A stretch of 34,229 nucleotides of DNA from Chitinophagaceae bacterium (lineage in GTDB: Bacteria; Bacteroidota; Bacteroidia; Chitinophagales; Chitinophagaceae), in assembly GCA_947380605.1 (NCBI GenBank), contig CANCRO010000023.1, positions 1 to 34,229 on the forward strand. Direction: 5' to 3'. Each line of letters starts with the position of its first letter. Position 1 is the first letter of the stretch. The notes beneath the pieces are model-generated. The model worked only from the letters and a program-made list of their open reading frames with translations, had not been told where the DNA came from and ran no database searches. This document shows positions 1 through 8,689 of this stretch, piece after piece. A program made the translations under genes and the position numbers.

Positions 1-105
1 GTAAAGATACTGATACTATAAAATGAGTATTGATAAGTTTTTGAAAAATAAAATAAAGGCGTACTCCAATAAAATCAAACCAACCCAAAAAATAAACTTA
101 TATAT

Positions 106-1626
106 ATGAAGAGCATAATTTATTTGAGCTTTTTACTCTCGTTTTCGATGCTTTCTTTTGCTCAAAAAATAACTTATTCGGAGGTCCAAAAAGGGGATAG
201 TCGTGATATGAGTTTTGATATTATTGGAAAAATAAAAGAAAATGTTTTTATTTTCAAGAATGCTCGGTTTAAATATGCCTTATCGGTTTATAATGCAGAG
301 GATATGGATTTGAAAGAAATAGTAGACTTAGATTTTATTCCTGAAAAATCCTTTAATGTGGATTATGTATTACAGGCAGATAATTTTTATTTCATTTATC
401 AGTTCCAAAAAAAAGGAATAGTGTATTGTATGGGAGCTAAAATGGATTTAGAGGGTCATTTAGTTGGCCAACCAATTGAATTGGATACTACCCAAGTGGG
501 TACATTCGGTGAAAATAAAATTTATTCTACCATTAATAGTGAGGATAAAAAGCAAATCATGGTATTTAAAATTTTAAAAAGAAATGATCAATTTAAATTC
601 GTGACACTTTTATTCGATAAGGAATTACAATTAAAACACAAGTCTCGATCTACCATTCAATATGATGAACGAAAAGATGAATTCTCTGATTTTTCCTTGG
701 ATAATGAGGGTAATTTTGTTTTTACCAGATCGGTAAAGATGGGCTCAAGATCAAATTCTTCCGCTCTTTTCCTTGTCCGTAAATCCCCATTAGAAGATTC
801 TTTTTCTGAAAGGCAAATTGATTTGAAAGGGCTTTTTATTGATGAGGTAAAAATAAAAATTGATAATTTGAACAAGCATTATCTCTTTAATGCTTTTTAT
901 TATTTGGAAAATCGGGGTAATATCGATGGAATATATTGTTCAGTATGGGATACAAAGGGAGATTCGACTTATTCGAATGTCTTTACTAGGCTGGATGCTA
1001 GTGTAAGAGAAAATGCTAAATTAAAAGGAAATAGCAAGTATGCGCTCAATGATTTTTTCATTAGAAATGTCATCCTGAAAAGAGATGGTAGTTTTTTATT
1101 AGCAGCAGAAGATTATTCTACTCAAACAAGTGGTAGTAATATGGGATGGAATCGATGGGACTATCTATATGGATCTCCTTTTATAAGTCCGTATAATAGT
1201 TATTATTATAACCGATCCTATGGTGGGTTTTATAGACCCTATAGTAGTTTTAATAACACACAAACTACCAGATATTATTATAATAACATTTTACTACTAG
1301 ACGTAAATCCATCAGGAAATGTAGTAGGTGACAAGGTAATTACCAAGGATCAATTTGCAGATGATAATGATAATTATCTATCGTTTTCTACTTTCATTGC
1401 AGGGGCTGAAATACATTTTCTATATAATCTAACAGAAAAAAGAGATAAATTTTTGACAGACAATACGATTACTTCAAGTGGAGAAATGATAAGAAATCCT
1501 GCGCTTCGAACAGTAGAAAGGGGGTTTGAATTCATGCCCAAATTGAGTAAACAAATTGGCGCAAGACAAATCATCGTTCCCTGCAGCTATCGTAGTCAAA
1601 TTTGTTTTGCTAAAATTGAGTTTTAA
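106..1626 (+). CDS. Secreted protein of unknown function, Tyr/Asn-rich segment
   Basis: I do not recognise the family. The 506-residue product starts with a clear Sec signal peptide (hydrophobic core at about residues 4-16, likely cleavage after SMLSFA before Gln20), so it is probably periplasmic or cell-surface. Most of it alternates short beta-like segments, with phrases such as LLFDKELQLKHKS and LLLDVNPSGNVVGD that suggest a beta-propeller-like fold; this is inference. Residues at about 345-395 form a low-complexity stretch very rich in Tyr, Ser, Asn and Gly, probably an exposed loop. The C-terminus shows no sorting domain that I can recognise. It is convergent with the outer-membrane protein gene on the minus strand (22 bases between the stop codons). 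No Shine-Dalgarno sequence precedes the ATG; an AT-rich leader does. A 7-of-8 match to the -7 box (TAAGTTTT) lies near base 34. The reading frame is certain, the function is not. Confidence 0.8.
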   Translation: MKSIIYLSFLLSFSMLSFAQKITYSEVQKGDSRDMSFDIIGKIKENVFIFKNARFKYALSVYNAEDMDLKEIVDLDFIPEKSFNVDYVLQADNFYFIYQFQKKGIVYCMGAKMDLEGHLVGQPIELDTTQVGTFGENKIYSTINSEDKKQIMVFKILKRNDQFKFVTLLFDKELQLKHKSRSTIQYDERKDEFSDFSLDNEGNFVFTRSVKMGSRSNSSALFLVRKSPLEDSFSERQIDLKGLFIDEVKIKIDNLNKHYLFNAFYYLENRGNIDGIYCSVWDTKGDSTYSNVFTRLDASVRENAKLKGNSKYALNDFFIRNVILKRDGSFLLAAEDYSTQTSGSNMGWNRWDYLYGSPFISPYNSYYYNRSYGGFYRPYSSFNNTQTTRYYYNNILLLDVNPSGNVVGDKVITKDQFADDNDNYLSFSTFIAGAEIHFLYNLTEKRDKFLTDNTITSSGEMIRNPALRTVERGFEFMPKLSKQIGARQIIVPCSYRSQICFAKIEF

Positions 1627-1648
1627 ATTGTAGCAAAACAAATTTGCT

Positions 1649-4600
1649 TTAGAAATCTAGTCCTAGACTTAGGTTTAATACTGGCTTTCCTTTGAAGATT
1701 CCATTCATTGTCCATCCAGCATCAAATCTTAAAAAATACCCTAGCAAGGTACTTCTAGCACCAAATCCATATCCTCCAGCAAAAGGCCCAATACCACCCA
1801 CTTTGCTAAAAACTTGAATAGGGGGTTGCTCTAAAATTACCGAAGGGCGATGTAGTCCATTGTAATTTCCATTCCAAGCTGCACCTAAATCAAAAAATTG
1901 AACGAGTTGAAAATTGCGGAGAAATGCATTATTAATTGGGCGGCTAAACAAAGTAGTAAAAACAGGAAGCCTAAATTCACTGTTGATGACAACATTATTA
2001 TTACCGTTTGAAAGATTTTGACTGAATCCCCTCATATTAACCGCTAAACTTTGAAAAGTATAGTAGTTATCTGCTGCTGGCGGATTGTTATTATTAAATT
2101 TAGGAAATAACCACCCATCCGTTCCTCCAAGATAATAGATAGTTTTTTGATTACCCCAGCTAAATTCACCTGCAGCCCGACCTGCCCAAATAAAATTTCG
2201 GTAAATAGGATAATAATAACGAGCATCCATACCCCAGTTGAAATTATATTTTCCTGTGCTGTATTTTTCTTTACTTACATCAGTATTCCAATCGAAGTAA
2301 AATTTATATCTCAGACCATTCCAAATATTTTGGGTTGGGTTGAGCGTGTTGTCATAAACATATTCAAGATGGGTAGTTACAAATTTTCTTTTAATATCGG
2401 GTTCTTTTAAACTGTTGATATCATTGATGTCTGTAAAAAATACACTTTTATCACTTCGGTATCCAACATCTAATTTTATTCTTTTACTGTTATCAAAAGG
2501 ATAAGCTGCACTAGCTTGGTATAAATTGGTAAATATTTTCCCGTTAGTAGCACTTATCGCGTTTCTATAATAAGTAGTTCCCCAATCGATTCTTCTCTTT
2601 AAGTTTTGATAATTCATTAACCATTCATTGTCTTTTAAATTGGTCGATAATTTAAAAGCACCTGTAATTTTTATGTCTTCCATCAACTCCGAAGTGCCTA
2701 ATCTTATTAATCCATTCAGTACCGAATTGGAAGAAAGATTAATAGGTCCTTGGCCGCCTCCATAGGGCTGGTAGCGATTATAAAGCACAGAGTTGTTAAA
2801 GGAGGCACCTCCATAATCGGCACCAAATTTCATTGGTTTGTAGGCAAACAACTTTGCTTTTTTTAGGACATCTTTATTTTTGCCTAATGCTGCATTAAAG
2901 CCATTTCCCAACTTTGGACTTTCTTTTTTGTCATTTTCAAATTCAGTTTGAAAAGGATTGACAACTTTATTGGCTGTATCAGTATTGATTAAAGGGAGGA
3001 TATCCAATGGATTAGTAGATTGCTCTTCAATTTTATCGGCCATCACTATTTCTTTCATGTAAGCTGTAGGCGGTACAGTAATGTTACGTCGACGAAGGGT
3101 GTTTTCGTCTATTTTTAATTTGTACAAAGTCTTTTGATCACTTTGTCTAGTCACTTCACTTACCTGATTACTGGTACCAGCAATCCTAGTTTCTGCTACA
3201 CTACTTTCGTAGTTGGTAAGTGGAAAGGTATACGCAGAATCTTTTGAAACAGCTACTACTGCGATAGAATCTACATCTGATTTTTTATAAATTTTTAGTG
3301 TGCTGTCTACTTCTTTTAAAGAAGGATTTCTTAAAATTTCATCAGCAATTAATACCAGTGTATCTAATCCTGCAGCCTTGGTAGTAAAGAAACCTGCATA
3401 TCGGTTACCCACTCCATTTTCATCACTGATAAAAGTAAAGTGATTGGAATTGTAAGGCATCGGATACCGAGCATTACCATATTGCTGATGTGATAGTTGG
3501 GTAATCTGATTGAGTGAAGGTTTGTTTCCAAAATTAGTAATGAGGAATACATTGTAATTATTCTTGCTAGGCAAAACGGTATCACCAGATTTCGCATCTG
3601 CACTAGGTCGGTTACTCGAGAAAATGATTCCTGTTTTTCCAGGAAAAGAAACAAAGGTGGCATCTAAGTCATCATACACATCGTCGGTGATCTGCTGCAC
3701 TTTTTCGTTTTCTAAATTGAGGGTAAAAATATCGGTATGTCCATTTTTTACAGCACTTAATAAAAGTGTTCGACTGTCCAACATATATTTTACATCTTGT
3801 ATTTGTTGAAACTCTTTCGTTAAATCTAATTGGGGAGATTTAATTCTGGTTACAACATCATACACAAATAATTTCAGTCTCCCTTCATGATTATAGATCA
3901 CTGTAATTCTAGTTCCTTTGGGATCCCAAGCCAGTATTGGATAGGTTGGGTTAGTTTCGTTTTTGTAACTCCTAATGCCGTATTTTAATAAGGTGGTAAA
4001 ACTGAAATCTTCACTCAATTTTAATTTAACCAATCCTTTTCTATATTCTACAAAAGCATAGGTATTGTTTTTGGCTACCGGATTTACATTGATTCTATAA
4101 TAGTCAGTTCTTTTATTGATATCAAAACTTTCTATGACATTTCCTTTGGGATAAGCTTTTCTTTTGGCAATGTCCTTATAGTATTTCTCTTCTTGATACA
4201 CCATGAATTCAGCCAATACTTCTTTAAACTTTTGTTTGCATATTTGTAAGCAAGCACGATTTAAATTTTTGTACATCCGCGCGAGATAAAACAAATAGGT
4301 TACATTTTCTTTTTTATATTTCTCTTCAATGAAATGCCAGAATGAGTGGCCAGCCAATTGAGGTTTTTCAAAGGCAAACTGATAGAAATTCTTGTAATTA
4401 CCACTGAGTATTTCACTTTTTAATTCATCATCTAGTGCGGTATTCCAATTCTCTCCAGTAAAAGCTACATATCCATTGGTCAGCCATTTGGGTAAATCTA
4501 ATAGTGCTTGGTTTCCTGCAACTTCTCCTAAATCATCTCCAAATAAAATGTTATCAGTTAAAATGCGTGCAATACCTTCTCTGATTTGTTTGCGCAAATG

Positions 4601-5011
4601 AGCATGGTCTCCATTAAAATAAACGACCATTTTATTATTCACTAATTGAGTGGCACCGCCAGAAATTTGCCAGTCAATGCCCATTCCAATATTGGATTGT
4701 TGAAGGTCAGCAAATTCATTGTATACAATAATGTTGGCCCTACGCTGAAGGGAATATTCTGTGAAAGCTTCTATTTGCGGAGTTTCTTCTTCTGCAACTT
4801 GAGCAATATATTTTGCAAGCTCTTGACCATTTTGATTAAAATAAGTATTGAAATTTTTTGTTTGGTAATACTGCCATTTGAATTTTTTAAATTGCACTCT
4901 ATTTTTACCAAATTCCACCGTATTCACCTGTGCATAGGAGATGGAGGTTCCAAGCAAAAGAATGCAGAGGAATTTAAAAATTATGTTGAACTTTACCATA
5001 CTGAATTTCAT
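1649..5011 (-). CDS. Outer-membrane protein: peptidase-like + TolB-like propeller + OMP85-like barrel
   Basis: The 1120-residue product has a signal peptide (cleavage probably after GTSISYA, about residue 27). Residues 30-290 resemble the degenerate metallopeptidase-like domain found before TolB-type propellers in Bacteroidota: the segment HLRKQIREGIARIL sits where a zinc helix would be, but no intact HExxH is seen. Residues 290-560 contain WD40/TolB-like blade motifs (for example DIFTLNLENEKVQQITDD and GIIFSSNRPSA). Residues 560-740 form a polar linker. The last 360 residues look like a BamA/OMP85 (surface antigen D15) barrel: YRYEY-like strands, GGYGFGARSTLLGYFLRFD, and a terminal Phe in LNLSLGLDF as expected for barrel insertion. 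The likely role is in outer-membrane assembly or transport; the substrate is unknown. A 7-of-8 -7 box (TAATTTAG, 5036-5043) precedes the ATG. The domain order is inferred by eye. Confidence 0.8.
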   Translation of the reverse strand: MKFSMVKFNIIFKFLCILLLGTSISYAQVNTVEFGKNRVQFKKFKWQYYQTKNFNTYFNQNGQELAKYIAQVAEEETPQIEAFTEYSLQRRANIIVYNEFADLQQSNIGMGIDWQISGGATQLVNNKMVVYFNGDHAHLRKQIREGIARILTDNILFGDDLGEVAGNQALLDLPKWLTNGYVAFTGENWNTALDDELKSEILSGNYKNFYQFAFEKPQLAGHSFWHFIEEKYKKENVTYLFYLARMYKNLNRACLQICKQKFKEVLAEFMVYQEEKYYKDIAKRKAYPKGNVIESFDINKRTDYYRINVNPVAKNNTYAFVEYRKGLVKLKLSEDFSFTTLLKYGIRSYKNETNPTYPILAWDPKGTRITVIYNHEGRLKLFVYDVVTRIKSPQLDLTKEFQQIQDVKYMLDSRTLLLSAVKNGHTDIFTLNLENEKVQQITDDVYDDLDATFVSFPGKTGIIFSSNRPSADAKSGDTVLPSKNNYNVFLITNFGNKPSLNQITQLSHQQYGNARYPMPYNSNHFTFISDENGVGNRYAGFFTTKAAGLDTLVLIADEILRNPSLKEVDSTLKIYKKSDVDSIAVVAVSKDSAYTFPLTNYESSVAETRIAGTSNQVSEVTRQSDQKTLYKLKIDENTLRRRNITVPPTAYMKEIVMADKIEEQSTNPLDILPLINTDTANKVVNPFQTEFENDKKESPKLGNGFNAALGKNKDVLKKAKLFAYKPMKFGADYGGASFNNSVLYNRYQPYGGGQGPINLSSNSVLNGLIRLGTSELMEDIKITGAFKLSTNLKDNEWLMNYQNLKRRIDWGTTYYRNAISATNGKIFTNLYQASAAYPFDNSKRIKLDVGYRSDKSVFFTDINDINSLKEPDIKRKFVTTHLEYVYDNTLNPTQNIWNGLRYKFYFDWNTDVSKEKYSTGKYNFNWGMDARYYYPIYRNFIWAGRAAGEFSWGNQKTIYYLGGTDGWLFPKFNNNNPPAADNYYTFQSLAVNMRGFSQNLSNGNNNVVINSEFRLPVFTTLFSRPINNAFLRNFQLVQFFDLGAAWNGNYNGLHRPSVILEQPPIQVFSKVGGIGPFAGGYGFGARSTLLGYFLRFDAGWTMNGIFKGKPVLNLSLGLDF

Positions 5012-5082
5012 AATTTGGTAATATAATTAATGTATCTAAATTAATCATAAAAATATTGCTTTATTAAGTAAACAAATTGCTA

Positions 5083-5721
5083 ATGTTTAAAATAAAATTT
5101 TTCACTTTTAATCCTATCGGAGAAAATACCTATATACTCTACAACGAGTCAAAGCAATGTATCATTATTGATCCAGGATGTTATTTTGAAGAAGAAAACG
5201 ATCAATTGAAGGGATTTATTACTCAAAATGAGCTAAATCCAACCCAATTACTCAATACGCATTGTCACCTAGATCATGTGTTTGGCAATAAAATGATCTC
5301 GGAAACCTACCAGTTAACCTTGCAAATGCACGAAAAAGAAAAACCGGTGCTCGCTTATGCGCCTACTTCAGGCCTAATGTACAATATGCCCTTTGATAAT
5401 TATGTAGGGGACTTTATTTTGTTGAAGGAAGGAGATACTGTTTTATTGGGACAAGATGAGTTGAAAGTTATTGAAGTTCCTGGTCACTCTCCCGGAAGTA
5501 TTTGTTTCTATTGTGCTAAACAAAATTTCTTAATCGGGGGCGATGTGTTATTCCAGGGGAGTATTGGCAGAACGGATCTGCCTTTAGGAGATCATGAAAC
5601 CTTACTACTTCATATTAAAAATAAATTATTGGTATTGCCAGAAGAGACGGTGGTTCATAGCGGTCATGGTTTACCTACAACAATTGGCGCTGAAAAAGCG
5701 AATAATCCCTATTTACAATAA
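5083..5721 (+). CDS. MBL-fold metallo-hydrolase (glyoxalase II-like)
   Basis: The 212-residue cytoplasmic protein has the full binuclear metal site of the metallo-beta-lactamase superfamily: THCHLDH (His60, His62, Asp64, His65), His135 in VPGHSPGS, Asp154 in GGDVLF and His195 in HSGHG. Length and motifs fit the small glyoxalase II-like hydrolases (hydroxyacylglutathione hydrolase or related thioesterases). Substrate cannot be assigned, and many Bacteroidota members are not true glyoxalase II. The frame also opens with a TTG at 5077, but the ATG at 5083 gives the typical start MFKIKFFTFNPIGENTY, so I use it. It is divergent from the OMP gene and convergent with the epimerase gene. Confidence 0.9.
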   Translation: MFKIKFFTFNPIGENTYILYNESKQCIIIDPGCYFEEENDQLKGFITQNELNPTQLLNTHCHLDHVFGNKMISETYQLTLQMHEKEKPVLAYAPTSGLMYNMPFDNYVGDFILLKEGDTVLLGQDELKVIEVPGHSPGSICFYCAKQNFLIGGDVLFQGSIGRTDLPLGDHETLLLHIKNKLLVLPEETVVHSGHGLPTTIGAEKANNPYLQ

Positions 5722-5759
5722 TCATTGGTTAGATCTTGTAAAAGGGTATCTGGGGAAGT

Positions 5760-6173
5760 TTAATCTATGGCTGCTTTATTTTCCATGCAAAGTTCAATCA
5801 ATACGCTATTGGTACCTTTTGGATGTAAAAAACACACCAATTTATTATCCGCACCAACTTGGGGTTTTTCGTTTAAAATTGTAAATCCTTCTGCTTTCAA
5901 TCTTGTCATTTCTGCTTCAATATCGGCTACTTCAAAGGCAATATGATGAATGCCTTCTCCCTTTTTATCAATGAATTTGGCGATAACACCCTCCGAATTA
6001 CTACTTTCTAATAATTCAATTTTAGTGGCTCCCTTTTGAAAAAATGCGGTATTTACCTGTTCCGATTCAACTTTTTCAGTCTTATAACAGCCGCTATTGA
6101 GTAATTTCTCAAAAAGAGGGATAGCAGTGGATAGCTCTTTTACTGCAATGCCAATATGTTCAATCTTTAACAT
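5760..6173 (-). CDS. mce: Methylmalonyl-CoA epimerase
   Basis: This 137-residue VOC-fold enzyme interconverts (2S)- and (2R)-methylmalonyl-CoA between propionyl-CoA carboxylase and the B12-dependent mutase. The start LKIEHIGIAVKEL and the segment KGEGIHHIAFEV are hallmarks of the family. Expected metal ligands are visible at His6, His76/77 and Glu127 (VLIELC). Length is normal for a single-subunit epimerase of two paired VOC modules. The gene stands alone, convergent with the MBL-fold gene and divergent from iscS. A B12-binding subunit of the mutase type is encoded 13 kb away (19153-19572), which supports a working methylmalonyl-CoA pathway in this organism. Confidence 0.93.
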   Translation of the reverse strand: MLKIEHIGIAVKELSTAIPLFEKLLNSGCYKTEKVESEQVNTAFFQKGATKIELLESSNSEGVIAKFIDKKGEGIHHIAFEVADIEAEMTRLKAEGFTILNEKPQVGADNKLVCFLHPKGTNSVLIELCMENKAAID

Positions 6174-6264
6174 GGTTGAATTTTTTTGCTCGTTTTTAGT
6201 TTACGAAATAGGTAAAATGAATACGGAGAAGACTTTGAAATAGCTATATTAAATCCATTTATAG

Positions 6265-6272
6265 TAAATTTG
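6265..6272 (+). promoter_or_regulatory. -7 promoter box of iscS
   Basis: TAAATTTG is a perfect match to the Bacteroidota -7 consensus TAnnTTTG and lies 25 bases before the iscS ATG. The only upstream TTTG (6234-6237) is 27 bases away, longer than the usual 17-23, so the -33 element is unclear. Confidence 0.6.
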
Positions 6273-6297
6273 CGTTATAATAAACAAATAATATAAT

Positions 6298-7515
6298 ATG
6301 TTGAAGTTACCGATTTATTTAGATAACAATGCCACTACACCGATGGATCCAAGGGTATTGGAAGCGATGACCCCTTATTTTTTAGAGCATTTTGGTAATG
6401 CAGCTAGCAGGAATCATCCTTTTGGTTGGCAGGCAGAGGAAGCGGTTGACTATGCAAGAGAGCAGGTAGCTAAATTAATTGGCGCAGATCCTAAGGAGAT
6501 TATTTTCACTAGTGGTGCAACTGAAGGTGACAATCTAGCTATCAAGGGTATTTATGAAATGTATGCTAGCAAGGGAAATCATATTATCACTGCCACTACA
6601 GAGCATAAGGCAGTTTTAGATACTTGTAAACATATAGAAAAAACAGGCGGAGAAGTTACGTATCTCCAGGTTAAGCCAGACGGTTTAATCGACCTAAAGG
6701 AACTAGAAGCGGCTATTCGCCCTACCACTATTTTGATAGCCATAATGTATGCTAATAATGAAATTGGTACTATTCAGCCCATTCGTGAAATCAGTGCGAT
6801 TGCTAAAAAGCATGGTGTATTATTATTTTCTGATGCGGTGCAAGCGGTTGGCAAAATACCAGTAGATGTTAATAAAGATGGAATAGATTTAATGGCATTC
6901 ACTGCGCATAAAATGTATGGACCTAAAGGGGTTGGTGCCTTGTACGTTCGTCGTAAAAATCCTAGAGTTAAAGTTACCGCTCAGATGGATGGTGGTGGCC
7001 ACGAAAGAGGAATGAGAAGCGGTACTTTAAATGTGCCAGGTATTGTGGGATTTGGAAAGGCTTGTGAATTATGTATGCAGGATATGGAGGAAGATACTCA
7101 ACGTATCAGTAAATTAAGAAATAAGCTAGAAACTGAATTAATGAAGCTAGAAGAGGCTTACATTAATGGAAGTACCGAGCACCGCTTACCTCATGTTACC
7201 AATATTTCATTTAAACATGTTGAGGGCGAAGGTTTATTAATGGGATTCAATAAGAATATAGCATTGAGCTCTGGCTCAGCTTGTACTTCTGCTTCTCTTG
7301 AACCATCGTATGTTTTAAAAGCATTGGGATTAGGAGATGATTTGGCGCATAGCTCGCTTCGTTTTGGTCTTGGTCGTTTTACTAATGAAGAACAAATCGA
7401 TTATACCATTAAAGCAATTAGTGAAACAGTATTGAAATTGAGAGATATGAGTCCGCTTTGGGAAATGTATAAAGAGGGGATCGACTTAAGTAAAATTGAG
7501 TGGGCAGCCCATTAA
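6298..7515 (+). CDS. iscS: Cysteine desulfurase IscS
   Basis: This PLP enzyme takes sulfur from cysteine and passes it to the scaffold IscU as a persulfide. The 405 residues match group I (IscS/NifS) enzymes: start [19 protein letters not shown] lysine Lys205 in [23 protein letters not shown], and the catalytic loop [10 protein letters not shown] with Cys329, which has the long-loop IscS form. It is the first gene of an iscS-iscU-iscA cluster in one direction. Unlike the proteobacterial operon, there is no IscR, HscA/HscB or ferredoxin gene next to it. The 95-base gap to iscU contains a hairpin and a separate promoter-like box, so the genes may be only partly co-transcribed. Confidence 0.97.
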   Translation: MLKLPIYLDNNATTPMDPRVLEAMTPYFLEHFGNAASRNHPFGWQAEEAVDYAREQVAKLIGADPKEIIFTSGATEGDNLAIKGIYEMYASKGNHIITATTEHKAVLDTCKHIEKTGGEVTYLQVKPDGLIDLKELEAAIRPTTILIAIMYANNEIGTIQPIREISAIAKKHGVLLFSDAVQAVGKIPVDVNKDGIDLMAFTAHKMYGPKGVGALYVRRKNPRVKVTAQMDGGGHERGMRSGTLNVPGIVGFGKACELCMQDMEEDTQRISKLRNKLETELMKLEEAYINGSTEHRLPHVTNISFKHVEGEGLLMGFNKNIALSSGSACTSASLEPSYVLKALGLGDDLAHSSLRFGLGRFTNEEQIDYTIKAISETVLKLRDMSPLWEMYKEGIDLSKIEWAAH

Positions 7516-7553
7516 TTAAATAGTAAACAAACAAAAAAACAGGAAAATTTGTT

Positions 7554-7579
7554 AAAGTTGTAGCATCAACTTTTTAGTT
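7554..7579 (+). terminator. Weak hairpin with T-rich tail between iscS and iscU
   Basis: AAAGTTG (7554-7560) pairs with CAACTTT (7567-7573) around a 6-base loop and is followed by a T-rich stretch. The stem is AU-rich, so it could be a weak or partial terminator, or a processing site that sets the iscS:iscU ratio. This is an inference from the sequence only. Confidence 0.4.
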
Positions 7580-7597
7580 TTCTTAATTTCACCTTTA

Positions 7598-7605
7598 TAA
7601 ATTTA
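7598..7605 (+). promoter_or_regulatory. Probable -7 box directly before iscU
   Basis: TAAATTTA matches TAnnTTTG at 7 of 8 positions and ends 5 bases before the iscU ATG, the same spacing as the stronger boxes of gltX, fmt and the aminotransferase gene. If active, it would give iscU an almost leaderless transcript of its own. No convincing -33 element was seen. Confidence 0.4.
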
Positions 7606-7610
7606 CAACT

Positions 7611-8030
7611 ATGGCATATTCAGAAAAAGTAATTGATCATTACCAAAATCCCAAAAATGTGGGTACGCTTGATAAAGGCAGTAAAAATGTGGGAACTGGG
7701 CTTGTTGGTGCACCTGAATGCGGCGATGTAATGCGTTTGCAAATTGAAGTGGATGATGCTACTGGCATGATTACAGATGCTAAATTTAAGACCTTCGGTT
7801 GCGGCTCTGCAATCGCTTCTTCTTCTTTGGCTACCGAATGGCTAAAAGGAAAAAGCATTGACCAAGCACTTGCAGTGGATAATATGGATTTTGTTGAAGA
7901 GTTAAATCTTCCACCGGTGAAAATTCACTGTTCAGTATTAGCAGAAGATGCTATAAAAGCAGCGATCAATGATTACAGAGTAAAAAATGGTATGGATGCT
8001 ATTAAGTTTGAGGACAGTGTAGTTCACTAG
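7611..8030 (+). CDS. iscU: Iron-sulfur cluster scaffold IscU
   Basis: The 139-residue scaffold assembles [2Fe-2S] clusters using sulfur from IscS and hands them to carrier proteins. The start YSEKVIDHYQNPKNVGTL is typical. The three ligand cysteines are present (Cys37 in ECGD, Cys64 in FGCGSA, Cys107 in KIHCS) with the conserved Asp39. The LPPVK motif (100-104), which the HscA chaperone recognises in other bacteria, is intact even though no hscA gene is nearby, so the chaperone is probably encoded elsewhere. The length is slightly above E. coli IscU because of a short C-terminal tail. Confidence 0.97.
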   Translation: MAYSEKVIDHYQNPKNVGTLDKGSKNVGTGLVGAPECGDVMRLQIEVDDATGMITDAKFKTFGCGSAIASSSLATEWLKGKSIDQALAVDNMDFVEELNLPPVKIHCSVLAEDAIKAAINDYRVKNGMDAIKFEDSVVH

Positions 8031-8054
8031 TCTTTTTTAAACAAGCACCTTAGA

Positions 8055-8070
8055 TAGTAAAAGGTTACTA
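8055..8070. repeat. Small inverted repeat before iscA
   Basis: TAGTAA (8055-8060) and TTACTA (8065-8070) form a perfect 6-bp inverted repeat with an AAGG centre, 20 bases before the iscA ATG. It could be an operator or an mRNA hairpin in the leader. No regulator can be named. Confidence 0.4.
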
Positions 8071-8090
8071 CCTGATAAAAGTTTTAGAAA

Positions 8091-8507
8091 ATGAATAGCA
8101 ATGTTTCAAATATATCGGACAATCAAGCAATCACAGCACCAGCCGCTACGGCAGGCGCTGTGACATTGGATAATGCTATTTATATTAGTGATAAAGCTAA
8201 GCAGAAAGTGATTGCTCTAATGAAAGATGCTGGGTTGGCAGATGATCCTTCTTATTTTTTGCGTGTAGGCGTAGTCGGGGGAGGATGTAGTGGCTTAAGT
8301 TATAAGATGGATTTTGATAATGAGCAAAAACCAATGGACCAAGCTTTTGAGGACAAGGGTATTAAAATTGTAACCGATCTTAAAAGCTTTTTATATCTAG
8401 TCAATACAGAATTAGAATTTAGCGACGGATTAAATGGAAAAGGTTTTTATTTCGACAATCCTAATGCTAGTAGAAGTTGCGGATGTGGCGAAAGCTTTGC
8501 TGTTTAA
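8091..8507 (+). CDS. iscA: IscA/HesB-type iron-sulfur carrier with N-terminal extension
   Basis: This is an A-type carrier that receives clusters from IscU and delivers them to apo-proteins. The core shows VGGGCSGLSYKMDF and the C-terminal SRSCGCGESF; the three conserved cysteines are Cys66, Cys130 and Cys132. The product (138 residues) is about 30 residues longer than E. coli IscA because of an Ala/Asn/Ser-rich leader (residues 1-28, containing APAATAGAV) that looks disordered. No other ATG, GTG or TTG in a sensible place would remove it. Whether it acts as IscA or as ErpA/SufA cannot be told from sequence. A strong terminator follows 35 bases after the stop codon. Confidence 0.92.
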   Translation: MNSNVSNISDNQAITAPAATAGAVTLDNAIYISDKAKQKVIALMKDAGLADDPSYFLRVGVVGGGCSGLSYKMDFDNEQKPMDQAFEDKGIKIVTDLKSFLYLVNTELEFSDGLNGKGFYFDNPNASRSCGCGESFAV

Positions 8508-8542
8508 AATTTTACTGAAATAAATTAAAATATTTTAATTTT

Positions 8543-8574
8543 CCCGGTTGCCCTTGGTAACCGGGCTTTTTTTT
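8543..8574 (+). terminator. Rho-independent terminator of the isc cluster
   Basis: CCCGGTT (8543-8549) pairs with AACCGGG (8559-8565), extended by a G-T wobble, around a loop of about 7 bases. A C and then an uninterrupted run of nine T follow. This is a textbook intrinsic terminator on the plus strand. Confidence 0.93.
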
Positions 8575-8660
8575 ACCAACTGAAAAAATATCATTAGAGT
8601 GGGGATTAATGGATTTTTAGTGGCTTGAGCTAGCATTCGAACCCCCGTTGAAGTGGGCGG

Positions 8661-8689
8661 TAATAAAAAATCCCGCCTTTGGAGCGGGA
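8661..8689 (-). terminator. Minus-strand intrinsic terminator in the gene-less region
   Basis: On the minus strand TCCCGC pairs with GCGGGA (8684-8689 with 8671-8676) around a 7-base loop, followed by TTTTTTATTA. The T-run is only on the minus-strand side, so it terminates leftward transcription. It cannot serve gldF or the isc genes, which run rightward. Confidence 0.8.

Noticed and set aside
1-26. Possible end of a gene entering from the left edge (frame ending TGA at 24-26)
   Set aside because: Only seven codons are visible, with no recognisable residues, and another frame also stops here. There is not enough to support a gene.
5077-5082. Earlier TTG start of the MBL-fold gene
   Set aside because: It adds only two residues before an ATG that matches the normal protein start. 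The same reasoning rejects the upstream TTG starts of gldF (8973) and lspA (15132).
8635-8646. T-arm-like string (minus strand GGGGGTTCGAAT) suggesting a tRNA or tmRNA 3' end
   Set aside because: The 3' side of the T-stem does not pair with GGGGG, no D-arm, anticodon arm or acceptor stem can be formed, and no tmRNA 5' end is present on the minus strand. It may be a chance match or a decayed remnant.
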